Positions 11,766 to 24,029 of a stretch of DNA of 64,000 nt are shown piece after piece. Position numbers and translations under genes: made by a program. Location of the stretch: NCBI RefSeq assembly GCF_003265705.1, contig NW_020312936.1, positions 561,577 through 625,576 of the forward strand, in the 5' to 3' direction. Each line of letters begins with the position of its first letter. The stretch's first letter is position 1. The notes below the pieces were generated by a model. It made no database searches. It saw only the letters and a program-made list of their open reading frames with translations, and was not told where the DNA came from. The DNA is from Callorhinus ursinus. Its lineage: Eukaryota > Chordata > Mammalia > Carnivora > Otariidae.

Positions 11766-13398
11766 AACTTCTACTTTTTGATGAAAACCCCTTGGGGATA
11801 GTGATCTTTGCACTTGAATTATTTTGCTCACCTGTGATTGTCCAAAAGAGGATACCAGGTAGATGCACTTCATGTTTTTATTCCTGGTTTAGATATTTGC
11901 TATTGCCTTACATTTTAATATTACTCTTCAGTTGTATTATTTACTAACTGCAACCTTTAGGAGGTTTATTTGCAATTCTTAGAGAGGTGGCCAAGGTACA
12001 GAGCCTCTCGTTCTATATCATGCAGAGCAAAACAGAAAACAGGGATATATATCTCTTCTTCTGCAGGGAAAGAGAAATGCCAGCGGGAATGGTGGGGTGG
12101 GGAAGGAGGGCTCCTCATTAATATCTAACTGCAAGGAGTGAATACTTCCAATTTTATGGTATTCTTCTCCCTGAATGAGTTACTGCAGCTCTAAAATGAC
12201 TAGTAAGAACATGGAAATCATGTATACTGTAAAATAAGTGTCATTTGGGATAACTGGGTAATTAATTCATTCCTCATCAACTTGTCTGTAGCAACTGATG
12301 TATTACATAGATCTGTGCTTTATTAGGAATTGGTGAGATATGCGCTTGGTGAGATCATTTTATATATGATTGGGGATTTTTTTTAATTATGCATTACTTT
12401 ATCTCGATGACGCAATGTGAGGTGTTGTACTTTTCCAGGGCATCAATGAAATATGGAATTTTACCATTTGTCTCTTTTAAACCAATTTAATTCCATTACA
12501 TTTAATAATATTTAGTACTTATGGAGCATCATCTCCTTTCAGATGGAAACGTTAACTTCTGTAATTAATTCTTCCGGCACTTCTCCAGGCTGAAAATATA
12601 AATAGACATAAGGAAAGCAATTAGGAACAGGTGTGCCCTTGATAAAGGAAGGGAACACAATCGGATGTTCGACCTCTGACTCAGGACTCCCGGGTTCAGT
12701 TACTGAATGTAAAGGGTTTTTTCTTCAGGGAGGAAACAGGGTACTTCATAGAACTTGCAGCACATACCTGAAGCTTGATTGGTTGGGAGACGATATGTGG
12801 GTACCTTTATAGATACTGTGAATAAAGCCCTATCATTAGTGAATGTTAGAAAGTACATAACATTGTGGGCTCGTCTCCATGCTGAAATGCTATGATTTTT
12901 TTTCTTTTAATTCTCTGAAAAAGTGGGTGACCAGATATCTTCTGTTCACTGTCTACTCTGGCTTATGCCAATTTTTCAAGGTCTGGGAAAAAGTGTGTGT
13001 ATAGGGCGTACGTATGGAAGCCACAGAGAGCAAAAAAAAGAAAAAAAAATGTTTCTTTGGTCACTTGGTGTCCCACTCTGAGACTCATCATCTTTCAGCT
13101 GAACTATAACTCAAATAGGTCAGTTTGATTCCTTCGAAAACCTGAACCTGAGCATTCCCAGTTGTCCTTCATTGGTTTCCTTTTGTCCTCAAGAAAAAAA
13201 AAAATCCAAACTCCTTCCCACGGCATAAGACATGGCATAATAAATAACTCATTATTTTTCATTGCTAAGTTTTTGAGGGCCGTAAGTCCAGAACCATGGT
13301 TTAAAGTTTCACACATAATTGTATGCTGGTTAAAAATTCAGATTTCATAAAGACCACACACTAATTATAGTTGGGCAGTCAGTGCTCACCAAAAAGCA
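11766..13398. other. Unassigned intron sequence
   Basis: No gene recognised. Two A-rich runs near 13034-13050 and 13193-13204 are unremarkable. Confidence 0.5.
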
Positions 13399-13586
13399 GT
13401 GTAACGTGGTTTTCAACCCTGAGTAAACATTAAAATTACCTGGAAGGCTTTAAAAATACCAATCCCTGGGTTGCACCACAATCTACTATTTCAGAATATA
13501 GGGGAAGGGTGCCTGGGTGTTGATATTTTACAAAATCCCCTAGAGACAGATGACTTAAGGTTGCCTCCAAATTTTAGAACCACTTC
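13399..13586 (+). mobile_element. MER5A-like hAT-Charlie fossil
   Basis: Begins near GTGGTTTTCAACCCTGAG and ends TTTTAGAACCACTTCAG, reversed terminal ends typical of Charlie MITEs. In between are ATTAAAATTACCTGGAAGG and GGTGTTGATATTTTACAAAA, which fit MER5A. Non-autonomous; no transposase. Confidence 0.75.
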
Positions 13587-14185
13587 AGTATAATAAAGCG
13601 TAATATTACTTAGCAGTTAAGGTTAGGGGCTAGGGAATTAGACAACCCTGGGGTTCTTCATGTGTTCCTAAATGAATTTTTAACTCAGTATTTAGTTAGA
13701 GACAGAGAAGGACATTGAAAATGATCAGAAAAGTAGGACCCCTGGCGGCAGACCTCGGGTTTGTCTTTTTGCTGGGAGCTGTCAAGCTCTATCTAACTTC
13801 TTCCTTAGATGCCAGTAGGGAGATAATCCATTAATACTTGAACATTCCTCTTTGGGAGGTGGGTCCCAAGTGACGTCTCACATCACTCTTTCTAGCCACA
13901 AACATCCTCTTCCTGATGGAATTGTGATAAATGTAGTGTTTCCCATCTTGTTCAGAAAGCCAATGATATTTTGTCAATGCTTCTCTCCTAGCCCTAGTTG
14001 TGAGGATTAAATAAAGCAACAGAAATATAGCACAGTGTTTGACATTGTTAAACGTTAAATACACTTTGGCTGTTGTCATTATTTTTCTTTTCAGCACTAT
14101 GTATCTCATTACCTGAGTGCCTCATAACTGAATCTATTACTCAATGTTTCTGAAATGCCATTTTCTCTTCTTACCACGGAAATAT

Positions 14186-14450
14186 ACAAAGTAAGAGCTA
14201 ACACATTCTAAGTATTTAGGATGTAATGGGCACTGCTTTAAGTCCTTTATATATATATTTAGCTTATTTAATTTTTATACCAATGAGGTAAGTCTCGCTA
14301 TTACTTACCCCCATTTTAGAGATAAAGGCACTAAGTCACTAAGAGGACATGTACCTTTTTTAGGGTACAGCTAATACATGGTGGGTCTAGGATTTGAATT
14401 CAGGAACTCTGATTCCAGAGCTTGTGCTATGAACCTTTACAAAACCTGTT
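14186..14450 (-). repeat. MIR-like fossil
   Basis: Reverse MIR: GGGCACTGCTTTAAGTCCTT, CAATGAGGTAAGTCTCGCTA, CCCCATTTTAGAGATAAAGG, then GTGGGTCTAGGATTTGAATT. Confidence 0.8.
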
Positions 14451-14879
14451 CTCTCATCCTCCTAAGATTTAGCTCCCAAGTATTATGACTAAGTAAATTC
14501 ATCATAGACATCCGTCTCCTCTAAAGAACAATGACCCATTTTCTCCACTGTCTCTTATACAGACTCAAAATGTGTATATGATACTATACTGTGTGCATTT
14601 CTTTTTCAAGGAATACGTAGCCCAGTGGAGGAACGCACATGTGTCTGAGTTGGGTGTCTTTAGTACACAGTAAAGTAGCAAGCATATACTAGATGCTCAG
14701 CAAATGTTAAGAATAGAACAAAGGGAAGAGGGAACAGTAAACTCACAGGAAATGGGAAATGATATCAACGTCCAAGAAATAGGAGGTTTCTTCCTTCCTC
14801 TTTAATCAAAGGTGTACAAGTATAGTTGCTACTCAGGATGGAGGTGGAGGTGAGGAAATTTAAATGTATATTTTCATTC

Positions 14880-15007
14880 TTTTTTTCTTAATTGAAGAGT
14901 AGTTGATACATAATGTTACATTTGTTTCAGGTGTATAACATAGGGATTGGACAACTTTATACTTTATGCCATGCTCACCACAAGTTAGCTACCATCTGTC
15001 ACCAGAC
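14880..15007 (-). mobile_element. Very short L1 3' insertion with perfect target duplication
   Basis: 128 bp of reversed L1 3' UTR (ATTGAAGAGTAGTTGATACA, TTTCAGGTGTATAACATAG) lie between perfect copies of TATATTTTCATTC at 14867-14879 and 15008-15020. The element is only the extreme 3' end, a severe 5' truncation. Confidence 0.9.
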
Positions 15008-15020
15008 TATATTTTCATTC

Positions 15021-16309
15021 CTGATGATGCATTACTAAAGTCCAGACATAGTTCTAGTTATATGTTTGCAGTGATATGCCACTGCCATTCATCACTTCTA
15101 AATTCCTCAGAATTCATCTACGTAAAGCTACATTTGGGCCTAATGGAATTTTAATGAAAATGTATAGCTTACTTTATTTCATGAAAATAATATGATGACT
15201 ATATTTTTCTAGTTATGCACCATACACAGACATCTTAAAGTTTACTGATGCATTCGAAAAAGAAGTTATCTCCTGCTTTTATGTTTATCATGCTAGCTTA
15301 AAGCATATAGACTGCAACTGTTTTACTTTTGACTCTTCTGAAGTTCGCCTGCCAAATTTTGGCACACTGTCATCAATGACATCATCCAAGGGGAGATCCA
15401 TATGCAATCATTTCCTTCCCTCTGACGTAAAGATGGCATTTCCTGCGGCCCTGGGATTTAATGCATAAGATGACTGGATACTTAATATCAGTGTTAGCAA
15501 ATTCAGCATGCTCCCAGTAGGCATTCCTCTTGGCAGTTTCCTATCTAGACTGTGTGCTGTGGACGTGGTGTGGGACCTGACATTGGAATCCTGTCCTGCA
15601 GTTGCAATTACTGCGCCAGAAGCCGAAGCTCACATTTTTATTCCTGAAAACCTTCAGGTGACAATCAGACTTAAATTCTCTGGTGATTTTAGTGCTAGGG
15701 ATCATCTGATAATTGTACAAGCGTGTCTTGAGTACCAACAATATGCTAAGTCTTGTGTTCAGTGCCCGGGTTACAAAGATGAGTGGGATGTGAATAGGAG
15801 CTCATGTCCGTTTTGGGGGAGGAAAAGAGTCATGGTACTCATAGGGAATAATAACTGTAGCTTCCCTTGAGTAATTGTTACACACTAGACGATTACCTCC
15901 CAGAGTTGATGACAACGTGCCACAATTCTGCAGGCTAACTTTGGATCCATTCTGAGCACAGTAGATGATTTCTGCCCCGACCTAGGCAATGTTATCTCTA
16001 CAGTCACAGGTTTTGATGTGTGCATTGTCCTTTCCATTCAGAGAAAAAGTAGTCCATACATTTAAAAATTGTTCTCTCTGTACAACTTAAAATTAGTGTA
16101 TCTCCCTTTGGGAAACACAGACCTAATGCAAAATAGGCTAGACCATATAAAATCTTAAAGTAGGAGAAAAAAGAAATCCTAGAACTCTGTCCCTTTCACT
16201 ACATGCAAAACTTGCAAAATATAAATATAAAGCAAAACCCCAGGCATGTAGAGTTAATTAATATCCCCAGTAATATTTTAGCTCAGTAACTATTTCTTAA
16301 ATGTTACTC
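15021..16309. other. Intron sequence, mostly unassigned
   Basis: A MIR/L2-like patch lies at about 15705-15850 (GCGTGTCTTGAGTACCAAC, then GGGTTACAAAGATGAGTGGG). A 120-codon open frame at 15508-15870 overlaps it and is not gene-like. Confidence 0.5.
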
Positions 16310-16660
16310 TGCCTCTCCATTTTTGCTGTCACCACCTTAAGCCATATTTCCATCCTTCCTTGCTTGATTTATTTCTCCATGTGTTTTTTTTTTTATTTAA
16401 TTTCTAAAAATTTCTTCCCTGAGTTCAAGATCACACTCTTTCAGTCAATTTTCCACAGTGCACTCTGAGTGATATTTTTAAAACACGTATCTGGACATGT
16501 AGTGTCCTGCTCTAAATCCCTCGTAATTTCTCCAAACCCCTTTGGTTAAAAGTTTGGTATCCTTAATATGTCTGTAAGGTACCCACAAGCATACCACCGC
16601 CTATAAATTCAGCCTCTCCTCTTGACACTCTCCTCCTTATCGCTGCTCCCCAACCATATT
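16310..16660 (+). repeat. L2-like fossil
   Basis: L2 body wording: AGTGATATTTTTAAAACACG, GTGTCCTGCTCTAAATCCCT, then TGTCTGTAAGGTACCCAC and CAGCCTCTCCTCTTGAC. Limits approximate. Confidence 0.55.
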
Positions 16661-16973
16661 GGACTTACTCGGGTCTCTTGAAACTGTTCAACTAATATTG
16701 ATCCCCTTAGTTTGGTACACACTAGGGTTGATTGTAAAGAGAAAGTGCTTTAGACCTAGATTTAAATTTGGCTGTACAATTTCTCTTTGTCTATATTGGT
16801 GTATATTTCAAAAGGAGATGAGGAGGGTTTCACTCTCAGGGTCATTATGAGTAAGAAAGAAGACAACTTCCGTAATAAATGGAACTTCCTTCTTCTAAAG
16901 GCAATTGCATCTCATCTTCACCTTCCAAAGAGTGGACTCCTGCCTTGCTGTTCTGAGTGCGTCTAATGGGTTC

Positions 16974-17105
16974 CCTAGATCATACCACTGTCACCTGGGA
17001 GCTTTTTAATAAATGCAGAATCTCAGGCTCCATCATAGACCTGCTGAATCAAAATCTACATTTTAACAAGGTCCCCTAGATAATATGGGTACACACTGGG
17101 ATCTT
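16974..17105 (+). mobile_element. MER5A-like hAT-Charlie fragment
   Basis: Contains TCACCTGGGAGCTTTTTAAT, AATGCAGAATCTCAGGCTCC and CATTTTAACAAGGTCCCCTA, in the order seen in MER5A elements. Confidence 0.75.
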
Positions 17106-17169
17106 AGTTTCCTGCAGGGGATTATATTTCTTAACTGGTGTGTTTTCTTTTGGAGAATTCAAATCAGGC

Positions 17170-17265
17170 CATCATGTCAAATAAAATATATGTCACTGAG
17201 GGCAGGAGATATCTCTGACTTACTCATTTTTATATCCTCAGGGTTTGGAATAGTAAAATCAATGA
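17170..17265 (+). repeat. L2 3'-end-like fragment
   Basis: CACTGAGGGCAGGAGATATC followed by TTATATCCTCAGGGTTTGG fits the L2 3' end. Short and diverged. Confidence 0.5.
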
Positions 17266-18107
17266 CAGCTTAAAAAAAGCCAGAGTAGTGGAGCCCAGAA
17301 AATTAGGACTCAATTTTCACCACTGTGACTTGCTGTTATATCTTAATCTTGATAGCTCTTAGTTATTACATAATAGTGACATAATATTCAAGGACACTGT
17401 ATATATCAAGACAGATAATTCCAGATTAATTTTCCCCAGGACATAAATATAGTCCTGTATGGAGAATATTTGCAGAAGCACATATATACATGTCTAATAC
17501 ATTTTTGGAACATGAAATCCAAAACCCTTGAATTGTTTTTTTTGATTTCATAATGCTTTACTTATTAGTTTCTAGCATTCTCTCTAATAGGTCCCAAGTG
17601 TTCTCTTCTAAATTTTTTTTCTTTAGATCTTTACTCAAATGATACCTTTTTTTTAAAGTTTTATTTTATTATGTTATGTTAGTCACCATACATTACATCG
17701 TTAGTTTTTGATGTAACATTCCATGATTCATTGTTTGTGTATAACACCCAGTGCTCCATTCAATACGTGCCCTCCTTAATACCCATCACCGGGCTAACCC
17801 TTCCCCTCCAACCCCTTTCCCCTCTAGAACCTTCAGTTTGTTTCTCAGAGTCCATAGTCTCCGATGGTTTTTCTCCCCCTCCTATTTCCCCCCCTTCATT
17901 TTTCCCTTCCTACTATCTTTTTTTTTTTAACATATAATGTATGATTTGTTTCAGAGGTACAGGTCTGTGATTCATCAGTCTTACACAGTTCACAGCGCTC
18001 ACCATAGCACATAGCCTCCCCATCATCCACCCACCCCATCCCTCCCACCCCCCCACCACTCCAGCAATCCTCAGTTTGTTTCCTGAGATTAAGAATTCCT
18101 CATATCA

Positions 18108-18279
18108 GGGTGCCTGGGTGGCTCAGTTGGTTAAGCGACTGCCTTCGGCTCAGGTCATGATCCTGGAGTCCCGGGATCGAGTCCCGCATCGGGCTTCCTG
18201 CTCAGCGGGGAGTCTGCTTCTCCCTCTGACCCTCTTCCCTCTCGTGCTTTCTGTCATTCTCTCTCTCTCAAATAAATAA
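18108..18279 (+). mobile_element. CAN-SINE inside L1, tail cut by assembly gap
   Basis: Starts GGGTGCCTGGGTGGCTCAGT, continues through the B-box-like region and the CT-rich body, and reaches AATAAATAA where the N-run begins. The left target sequence is probably GAATTCCTCATATCA. The right copy is hidden by the gap. Confidence 0.95.
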
Positions 18280-18679
18280 NNNNNNNNNNNNNNNNNNNNN
18301 NNNNNNNNNNNNNNNNNNNNNNNNNNNNNNNNNNNNNNNNNNNNNNNNNNNNNNNNNNNNNNNNNNNNNNNNNNNNNNNNNNNNNNNNNNNNNNNNNNNN
18401 NNNNNNNNNNNNNNNNNNNNNNNNNNNNNNNNNNNNNNNNNNNNNNNNNNNNNNNNNNNNNNNNNNNNNNNNNNNNNNNNNNNNNNNNNNNNNNNNNNNN
18501 NNNNNNNNNNNNNNNNNNNNNNNNNNNNNNNNNNNNNNNNNNNNNNNNNNNNNNNNNNNNNNNNNNNNNNNNNNNNNNNNNNNNNNNNNNNNNNNNNNNN
18601 NNNNNNNNNNNNNNNNNNNNNNNNNNNNNNNNNNNNNNNNNNNNNNNNNNNNNNNNNNNNNNNNNNNNNNNNNNNNNNN
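18280..18679. other. Assembly gap (400 N)
   Basis: Exactly 400 undetermined bases, starting in the A-rich SINE tail and ending inside L1 sequence. Confidence 0.99.
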
Positions 18680-19221
18680 GGTAGCTCTATTTTCAACTTT
18701 TTGAGGAACCTCCATATTGTTTTCCAGAGTGGCTGCACCAGCTTGCATTCCCACCAACAGTATAGGAGGGTTCCCCTTTCTCCACATCCCCGCCAACATC
18801 TGTCATTTCCTGACTTGTTAATTTTAGCCATTCTGACTGGGGTGAGGTGGTATCTCATTGAGGTTTTGATTTGGATTTCCCTGATGCTGACTGATGTTGA
18901 GCACTTTTTCATGTGTCTGTTGGCCATTTGGATGTCTTCTTTGGAAAATTGTCTGTTCATGTCTTCTGGCCATTTCTTCATTGGATTATTTGTTCTTTGG
19001 GTGTTGAGTTTGATAAGTTCTTTATAGATTTTGGATACCAGCCCTTTATCTGATATGTCTTTTGCAAATATCTTCTCCCATTCTGTCGGTTGTCTTTTGG
19101 TTTTGTAGACTGTTTCTTTTGCTGTGCAAAAGCTTTTTATCTTGATGAAGTCCCAATAGTTCATTTTTGCCCTTGCTTCCCTTCCCTTTGGTGATGTTTC
19201 TAGGAAGAAGTTGCTGTGGCT
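18680..19221 (-). pseudogene. L1 ORF2 fragment (reverse transcriptase protein C-terminal part)
   Basis: The minus-strand frame from 19164 to the gap edge is open for about 160 residues. It reads as L1 ORF2p: [16 protein letters not shown] at the start, a [19 protein letters not shown] stretch, then [17 protein letters not shown], the cysteine-rich part near the C terminus. No stop or frameshift is seen in this stretch, which suggests modest age. The endonuclease and reverse transcriptase domains are missing through 5' truncation, and the C-terminal end falls in the gap. It cannot encode a working retrotransposase. Confidence 0.9.
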
Positions 19222-19330
19222 GTGTTCTCTTCTAAATTAATAATACATTTTGTCATGGAGATGTTTTGTACTTTTTCATTATATTTTATAACATCTCATT
19301 TCTTAGTTACTGATTAGATATGTATGTGTT

Positions 19331-22300
19331 AATTGGTTATTGATTGATGTGTGTGTGTGTGTGTTTTCAGCTCAAATCCCAGGACTGCACATTTAATACT
19401 GCTGATTTTTTTAAAAGTATATTTTATCATTGCAGGTTTCATTTTTGTGCTATTTTTTATTTAACATTTACTACTATCATAGTAAGCAAAATCCCTCATG
19501 AACTTTTTGATGGACCCAAATGGCATTGTGGTTCACAGTTACTGACAGTGGAAAGTGAGTGTTTCTCATATCCAGAAAAAAATGGCACAACAGTGTGATG
19601 AGAGCCCAGTACAGTTTATGTGTCCCTCCCCCAGCCGGCCTCCAAACTGGGTGATTCCTAATGAATGTCAGAAGTCCTCATTATTTCAACTTCTATTTTC
19701 ATTTTAAGTGAGACATCATATATATTTCACATTGGTATAATTGAACACAGAGAAAAATGCTGTAGTAAGTACTGTCTTTGATGTGAGTCCCAGCAACTTT
19801 TAAATTCAAGGGTGTGGTTAGATGTACATTTAGCTAGTCAGGCCCAGCAGCTAGCAAGTCAGGCTCTTTTGAAAGCTTGCAGTTTGTCTCTTGGGCTATG
19901 CAAGCCAAGTAATGAAGAATAACATCAGGAATTTCATTGAGGGTGACATTTAGGGCATTCTGTTTTGTTTTGTTTTGTCGCAGTCAAATACCTAGAGACC
20001 ACTTTTCTTAACTAGACAAAATTGTAGCTAGAAAATCCTTAATGGTCCATGGAGAAAGGAATGATACAGTACAAAGTCTTGCTTTAGTTGTTATTTTAAA
20101 TCTGGACATTATTTTACCAGGATCAAGAAAGAGTTTATGGTTTATTTTTATGGAATAAAAGGTCCACACAGTTCTCAATACATGTTCTAAGCCCAAAGCA
20201 AGGGTCTCGTAAGGTTTGTGAATGATGAATCCAGAATTCCAAAGGTCATTGCAGGGTTGTAAACTCACATTCCTTTTGGCATCAAAGAAATAAGCTGGTT
20301 TTAAACATGTTTCAAAAGTGCATTGACGAATAGGCAATCTAATTGTACTGTAAGCAAAGGTCAGTGACTTAATGTGCTAATTACAAAGCATTTTAATCCT
20401 GTTCTCAAATTGGAATAAGTCCTAGCAACATTGGTTAACTTACATCTAAAGATGATATGCATTTAAATGTAATAAAAATGAATTTCTCATTTTAAAATAT
20501 CTATGTAAAATATATATGTGTGTATATGTGTGTATGTCTTCTCTCATTTTAGCTATTTCACAGTAGTGATTTTTACTTTCACTATTCACACTTTTTTTTT
20601 TTTTTGCTTTAAACATTTCTCTTGGTTCTTGGTTCTACATAAAACATATTTAAGTAAGCAGTTGTTTTTCAGCACTCATTTGTAATCACCATTGTGATAT
20701 GAAATGATTAATGACTGCCCTTCTGTTTAAAAACTAGCCCTATAGTATATAGGCATATCGTGATAGGCATGTATTTCTTGTGGAACACAGCCACTGGGCA
20801 AAGGGCTTTTCAGATATTAAGCTGACCTATGATTACACTTTATTGCATTTTAGCTTTTGTCTGAGTCATGTAATTGACATAGTTTTTTATGTATTAATCT
20901 ATTGATTAATTGATTCCCTTCTTGTTAAAAAAGAATGCGTGCTTTTGATTAGATCTTTCCTATTGGTGGATTTATTGGAAATCTCTACTGGCAAGCTCAG
21001 TACAATAGGTTTCTTCCCAAGAATCTCTAGTCTGTATGGGTGAACAACCAGCTGATGAGATAGTTGGGAATGAAAATACATAGCTCGGAAAGTGTTTGTT
21101 GTAGTCACTTGGTTAAGAGCAGGAGTTTGGAATCAGGGTGGCAGGCTATTTGATATCGAGTCAACTAGATGTATAACCTTAGCCCCACTACACCCATTTA
21201 GAAACTAAGGCTCAAGATGTTTGTATGGGTTTGTACATACTACATAGCACGTAGTATGGTAACTGACAACAGGTAAAAATCTGAAAAGAAAAAAGCAAAG
21301 CAAACAAAAAAAACCAATCTGTAAGCCCTATTAAAGAACTCTCTGATGCATATAGCTCCAAAAACTGTTCAGCTTCTTCATGGATGTCCCTTTTCTAAGT
21401 CTGCCAGGTGCCATCTTGGCCCCAAATATGTCTGCCTCTTAGAGTATAGACAGAGAAAGGGTATTTTGATGAAGTGACTTCTACAACAGCACCTGTACCT
21501 TGAACATCTTCAGAGAAGTCATATCACTGACCTTCATAGAGTTTCTAAAATATAATGCTATTTCATTTGCTCATTCAAAAGGATGCTAAACCTTTCCTAT
21601 CAACTGTTATTAGGTTCATTAATATTGGGGTGGAATCAGAGAATGAGGCCAGTCATTGTGTGTGCAGTCTGTCTTCATTAGAGGTGGACAAGAGATAACA
21701 GGAAGTGATGGAGGGGGAGAGGGGTGTAGGAACACAACAGATGGAGTTACGAGGGACAGTCAAGAGTCGTAATAAGAACAAGCTGTCTTTAACATTTTTT
21801 GAGCTGACCAGGTTCCTGATAAAAGAAACAGAATTACCAAACATTTGTGATGTGTAATAGCTTATGCATGTGGTGTGTATGTATTTGAATATCTCAAAAG
21901 CAAGTTTACTGTATTCACCTAAGCATATTAAAGCTTACCATAGGTGAAAATACAAATCTAAAAGAAAGAAAACCAAAACATAACCTAAAAGCAATGACAG
22001 ACCTTCATAAACTAGTAATAGTTGAGAACCAAGTTAGAAAAATGGAAGACAAATGGGGGCAAAATAGTTAGTTTAGCCAATCCGTGAAATAGCATAATAG
22101 ATTTGTCAGTGGTGGGGCCAACAGGTTGACTCTCGGCTTCCTTTTATCCATTGTGAAGTATAGAAGCTGATTACTAGTACAAATCAGAGCATCCTTCAGA
22201 TAAAACAGACCAGTTCATCCCAAGAAATTTGGTTACTGGCTCAGTGTTGCAAATAGTTATTTATACCTCACCATTTTCTCCCTGAAGGACATTAGGCAAT

Positions 22301-22984
22301 GGAATGAGCAACATCCCCAACGCTAGCCATGTAATATCACACGGAGGTGTTTCATAAGGCTTTTAATTTCTAACATTCCTTAATGTAGGTCAGAGAAGTG
22401 CCACTATTGCATGTAAAGTACAATTCATTGGAATGAACTCTGCTAACTCTACTGAAGGGGAAGGAATGTTCGTGGGGAACGTACTGCTCTTGAATCTTGT
22501 GTTTCTGTAGAGTTTATTTAGTCATTGGGATTAGAGTATTCAGGGCAGTGATTTTCACATAGTTTTAAATTGCCTTGCCTTCTTGTCAAACCATGTCTTA
22601 CATAAAAAAAAAAAAAACATTTAAAGTTGATAAATTTGAGGCTTCAGCCTTATGCTTTGGGCCATGTAGGTCCACATGGTTCCTCACTCTCCATGTCCTG
22701 AGGCATCTCCTGACATATTGCCACAGACTGCCCCTGGCCCAGGGTTGTGCCATATATTTATATATACATAATGCCTGTGATTTAGCATTTGTGTGTGTGT
22801 GTGTGTGTGTGTGCGCACGCATATATATGTGTGTGTTTAATTAAAGATACATACAAGTAGAAATAATGTTTGGTGAATCCAGACCTTCACCTGTACCTTC
22901 CACACATAGTGTTGTCAGTTAACAGACATACTTCTATTTAATATAAATCTCATACTGACTCTGAGATACTGTTGTTGCTACTGT
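19331..22984. other. Unassigned, repeat-poor intron sequence
   Basis: Apart from a short GT run at 19349-19363, a TTTTG run near 19962 and T/A runs, I recognise no repeat or gene. A 109-codon minus-strand open frame (20008-20337) shows no recognisable domain. Confidence 0.5.
22791..22836 (+). repeat. (GT)n microsatellite with interruptions
   Basis: GT repeats, then GCGCACGCATATATAT, then GTGTGTG. Confidence 0.95.
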
Positions 22985-23103
22985 GAGGGTAAGAGAAGTA
23001 AAATTATTTGTTTAAAGTCATATGATGTTTAATTGCAAAGCCAATATTGGGGTTGGGAACTGACTTCAAAATCCTTATTCTTTCTACTATACCATGTTGT
23101 TGA
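22985..23103 (-). repeat. MIR-like fossil
   Basis: Reverse MIR: AAGTCATATGATGTTTAATT, GGGTTGGGAACTGACTTC, then TTCTTTCTACTATACCATG. Confidence 0.65.
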
Positions 23104-23199
23104 ATTGCATGGCAAAGCTAAATGGTGAGGCACTCAGACCACAGGTGCTCATGCAATGCCTTCTAATGCATCTGTTTTTTTTGTTTTTTTTTTTGCTCT

Positions 23200-23660
23200 T
23201 TATCCTTGAAATTGTCATAAAAGATATTAATGGCAGAGTTCAATGGCAGTAATTAGCCACTTGAAATAAAAAGTGCATAACAAATGAGACCTTTTGTAGC
23301 CATTTTCCTCTCCAATCTCACCGTTAACTCAGCACACCCTCGATGCCGGTTTCCAGTGTGTGTCTACTATAGTTGCTATTACTATTAATGAGACTTATAT
23401 GAGCTCACAAAAGAAATAGTGGAATCTATTAAATCAAAATTATGGATGCTTTAATAATGCTTCCTTGTGAGTGAGCACACTGCATCCTGGTGATTCCTAT
23501 TGCATAGCCAACAATCGTTTAAATGCTGGGTTATTTGTGGGCATATGCTCCATCTGTCAGGTGTCACAGAAACCTAAGGACATAAAAAGTCCTTCTACCA
23601 CCTAATGGTTTTCATCTGTTTGGTAAATTCAGGAGTTGACCCTTTAGAAGAGATAGCTAA
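23200..23660. other. Repeat-free block, candidate conserved non-coding DNA
   Basis: No repeat recognised. Contains GCAGTAATTAGCCACTTG and TAAATCAAAATTATGG, rich in TAAT/ATTA homeodomain cores. Conservation cannot be judged from one sequence. Confidence 0.3.
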
Positions 23661-24029
23661 CAAGGACACAGATCAGGTGTTAATTTGGAAGATGTTAACA
23701 AAGACAGGAAGCAAAACTGTCTATTAATTAGTATGAAGACTTTGGAAAGGAATGTGAAGTATTGGAAATTAATGGGCATATTTGGGTTCAAATATCTGTT
23801 CTCCTGTTTGTTGTCTTCTGATTTAAATAATCTACCAAAGGATCGATTTTCAATAAGTGTTCATTCTATTTCCTTCTTCTCATATTTAGGGCATAGATTT
23901 TTTTTTTTTCTACTTCCAAGGAGATACCAACAGAATTCAGGAGAAAAAGAATAGAATATTTATTTGAAATGGAGAAAAATGATTGGAAAGAAATGTATAC
24001 ACGCACACACAAGCACTCGTACCTTTGGA

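Larger units (their letters stand above)
17647..19221 (-). mobile_element. Young-looking L1 insertion, 5'-truncated, with SINE and assembly gap
   Basis: The reversed L1 3' UTR begins after a T8 run at 17647-17654. The element continues through a CAN-SINE at 18108-18279 and a 400-N gap, then ORF2 sequence from 18680 to a 5' truncation at about 19221. A perfect 17-bp repeat, GTGTTCTCTTCTAAATT, lies at 17598-17614 and 19222-19238. It abuts the truncated 5' end exactly. At the 3' end it is separated from the element by a T-run and 26 other bases (see findings). Confidence 0.9.

Noticed and set aside
15508..15870. 120-codon plus-strand open frame
   Set aside because: No known protein match, overlaps MIR/L2-like sequence and has no splice or promoter context; chance open frame.
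18108..18180. tRNA gene
   Set aside because: The tRNA-like box sequences belong to tRNA-Lys-derived SINE heads; no intact tRNA cloverleaf gene was seen.
18254..19164. Long minus-strand open frames spanning the N gap
   Set aside because: Length is inflated by 400 undetermined bases; the real part is an L1 ORF2 fragment.
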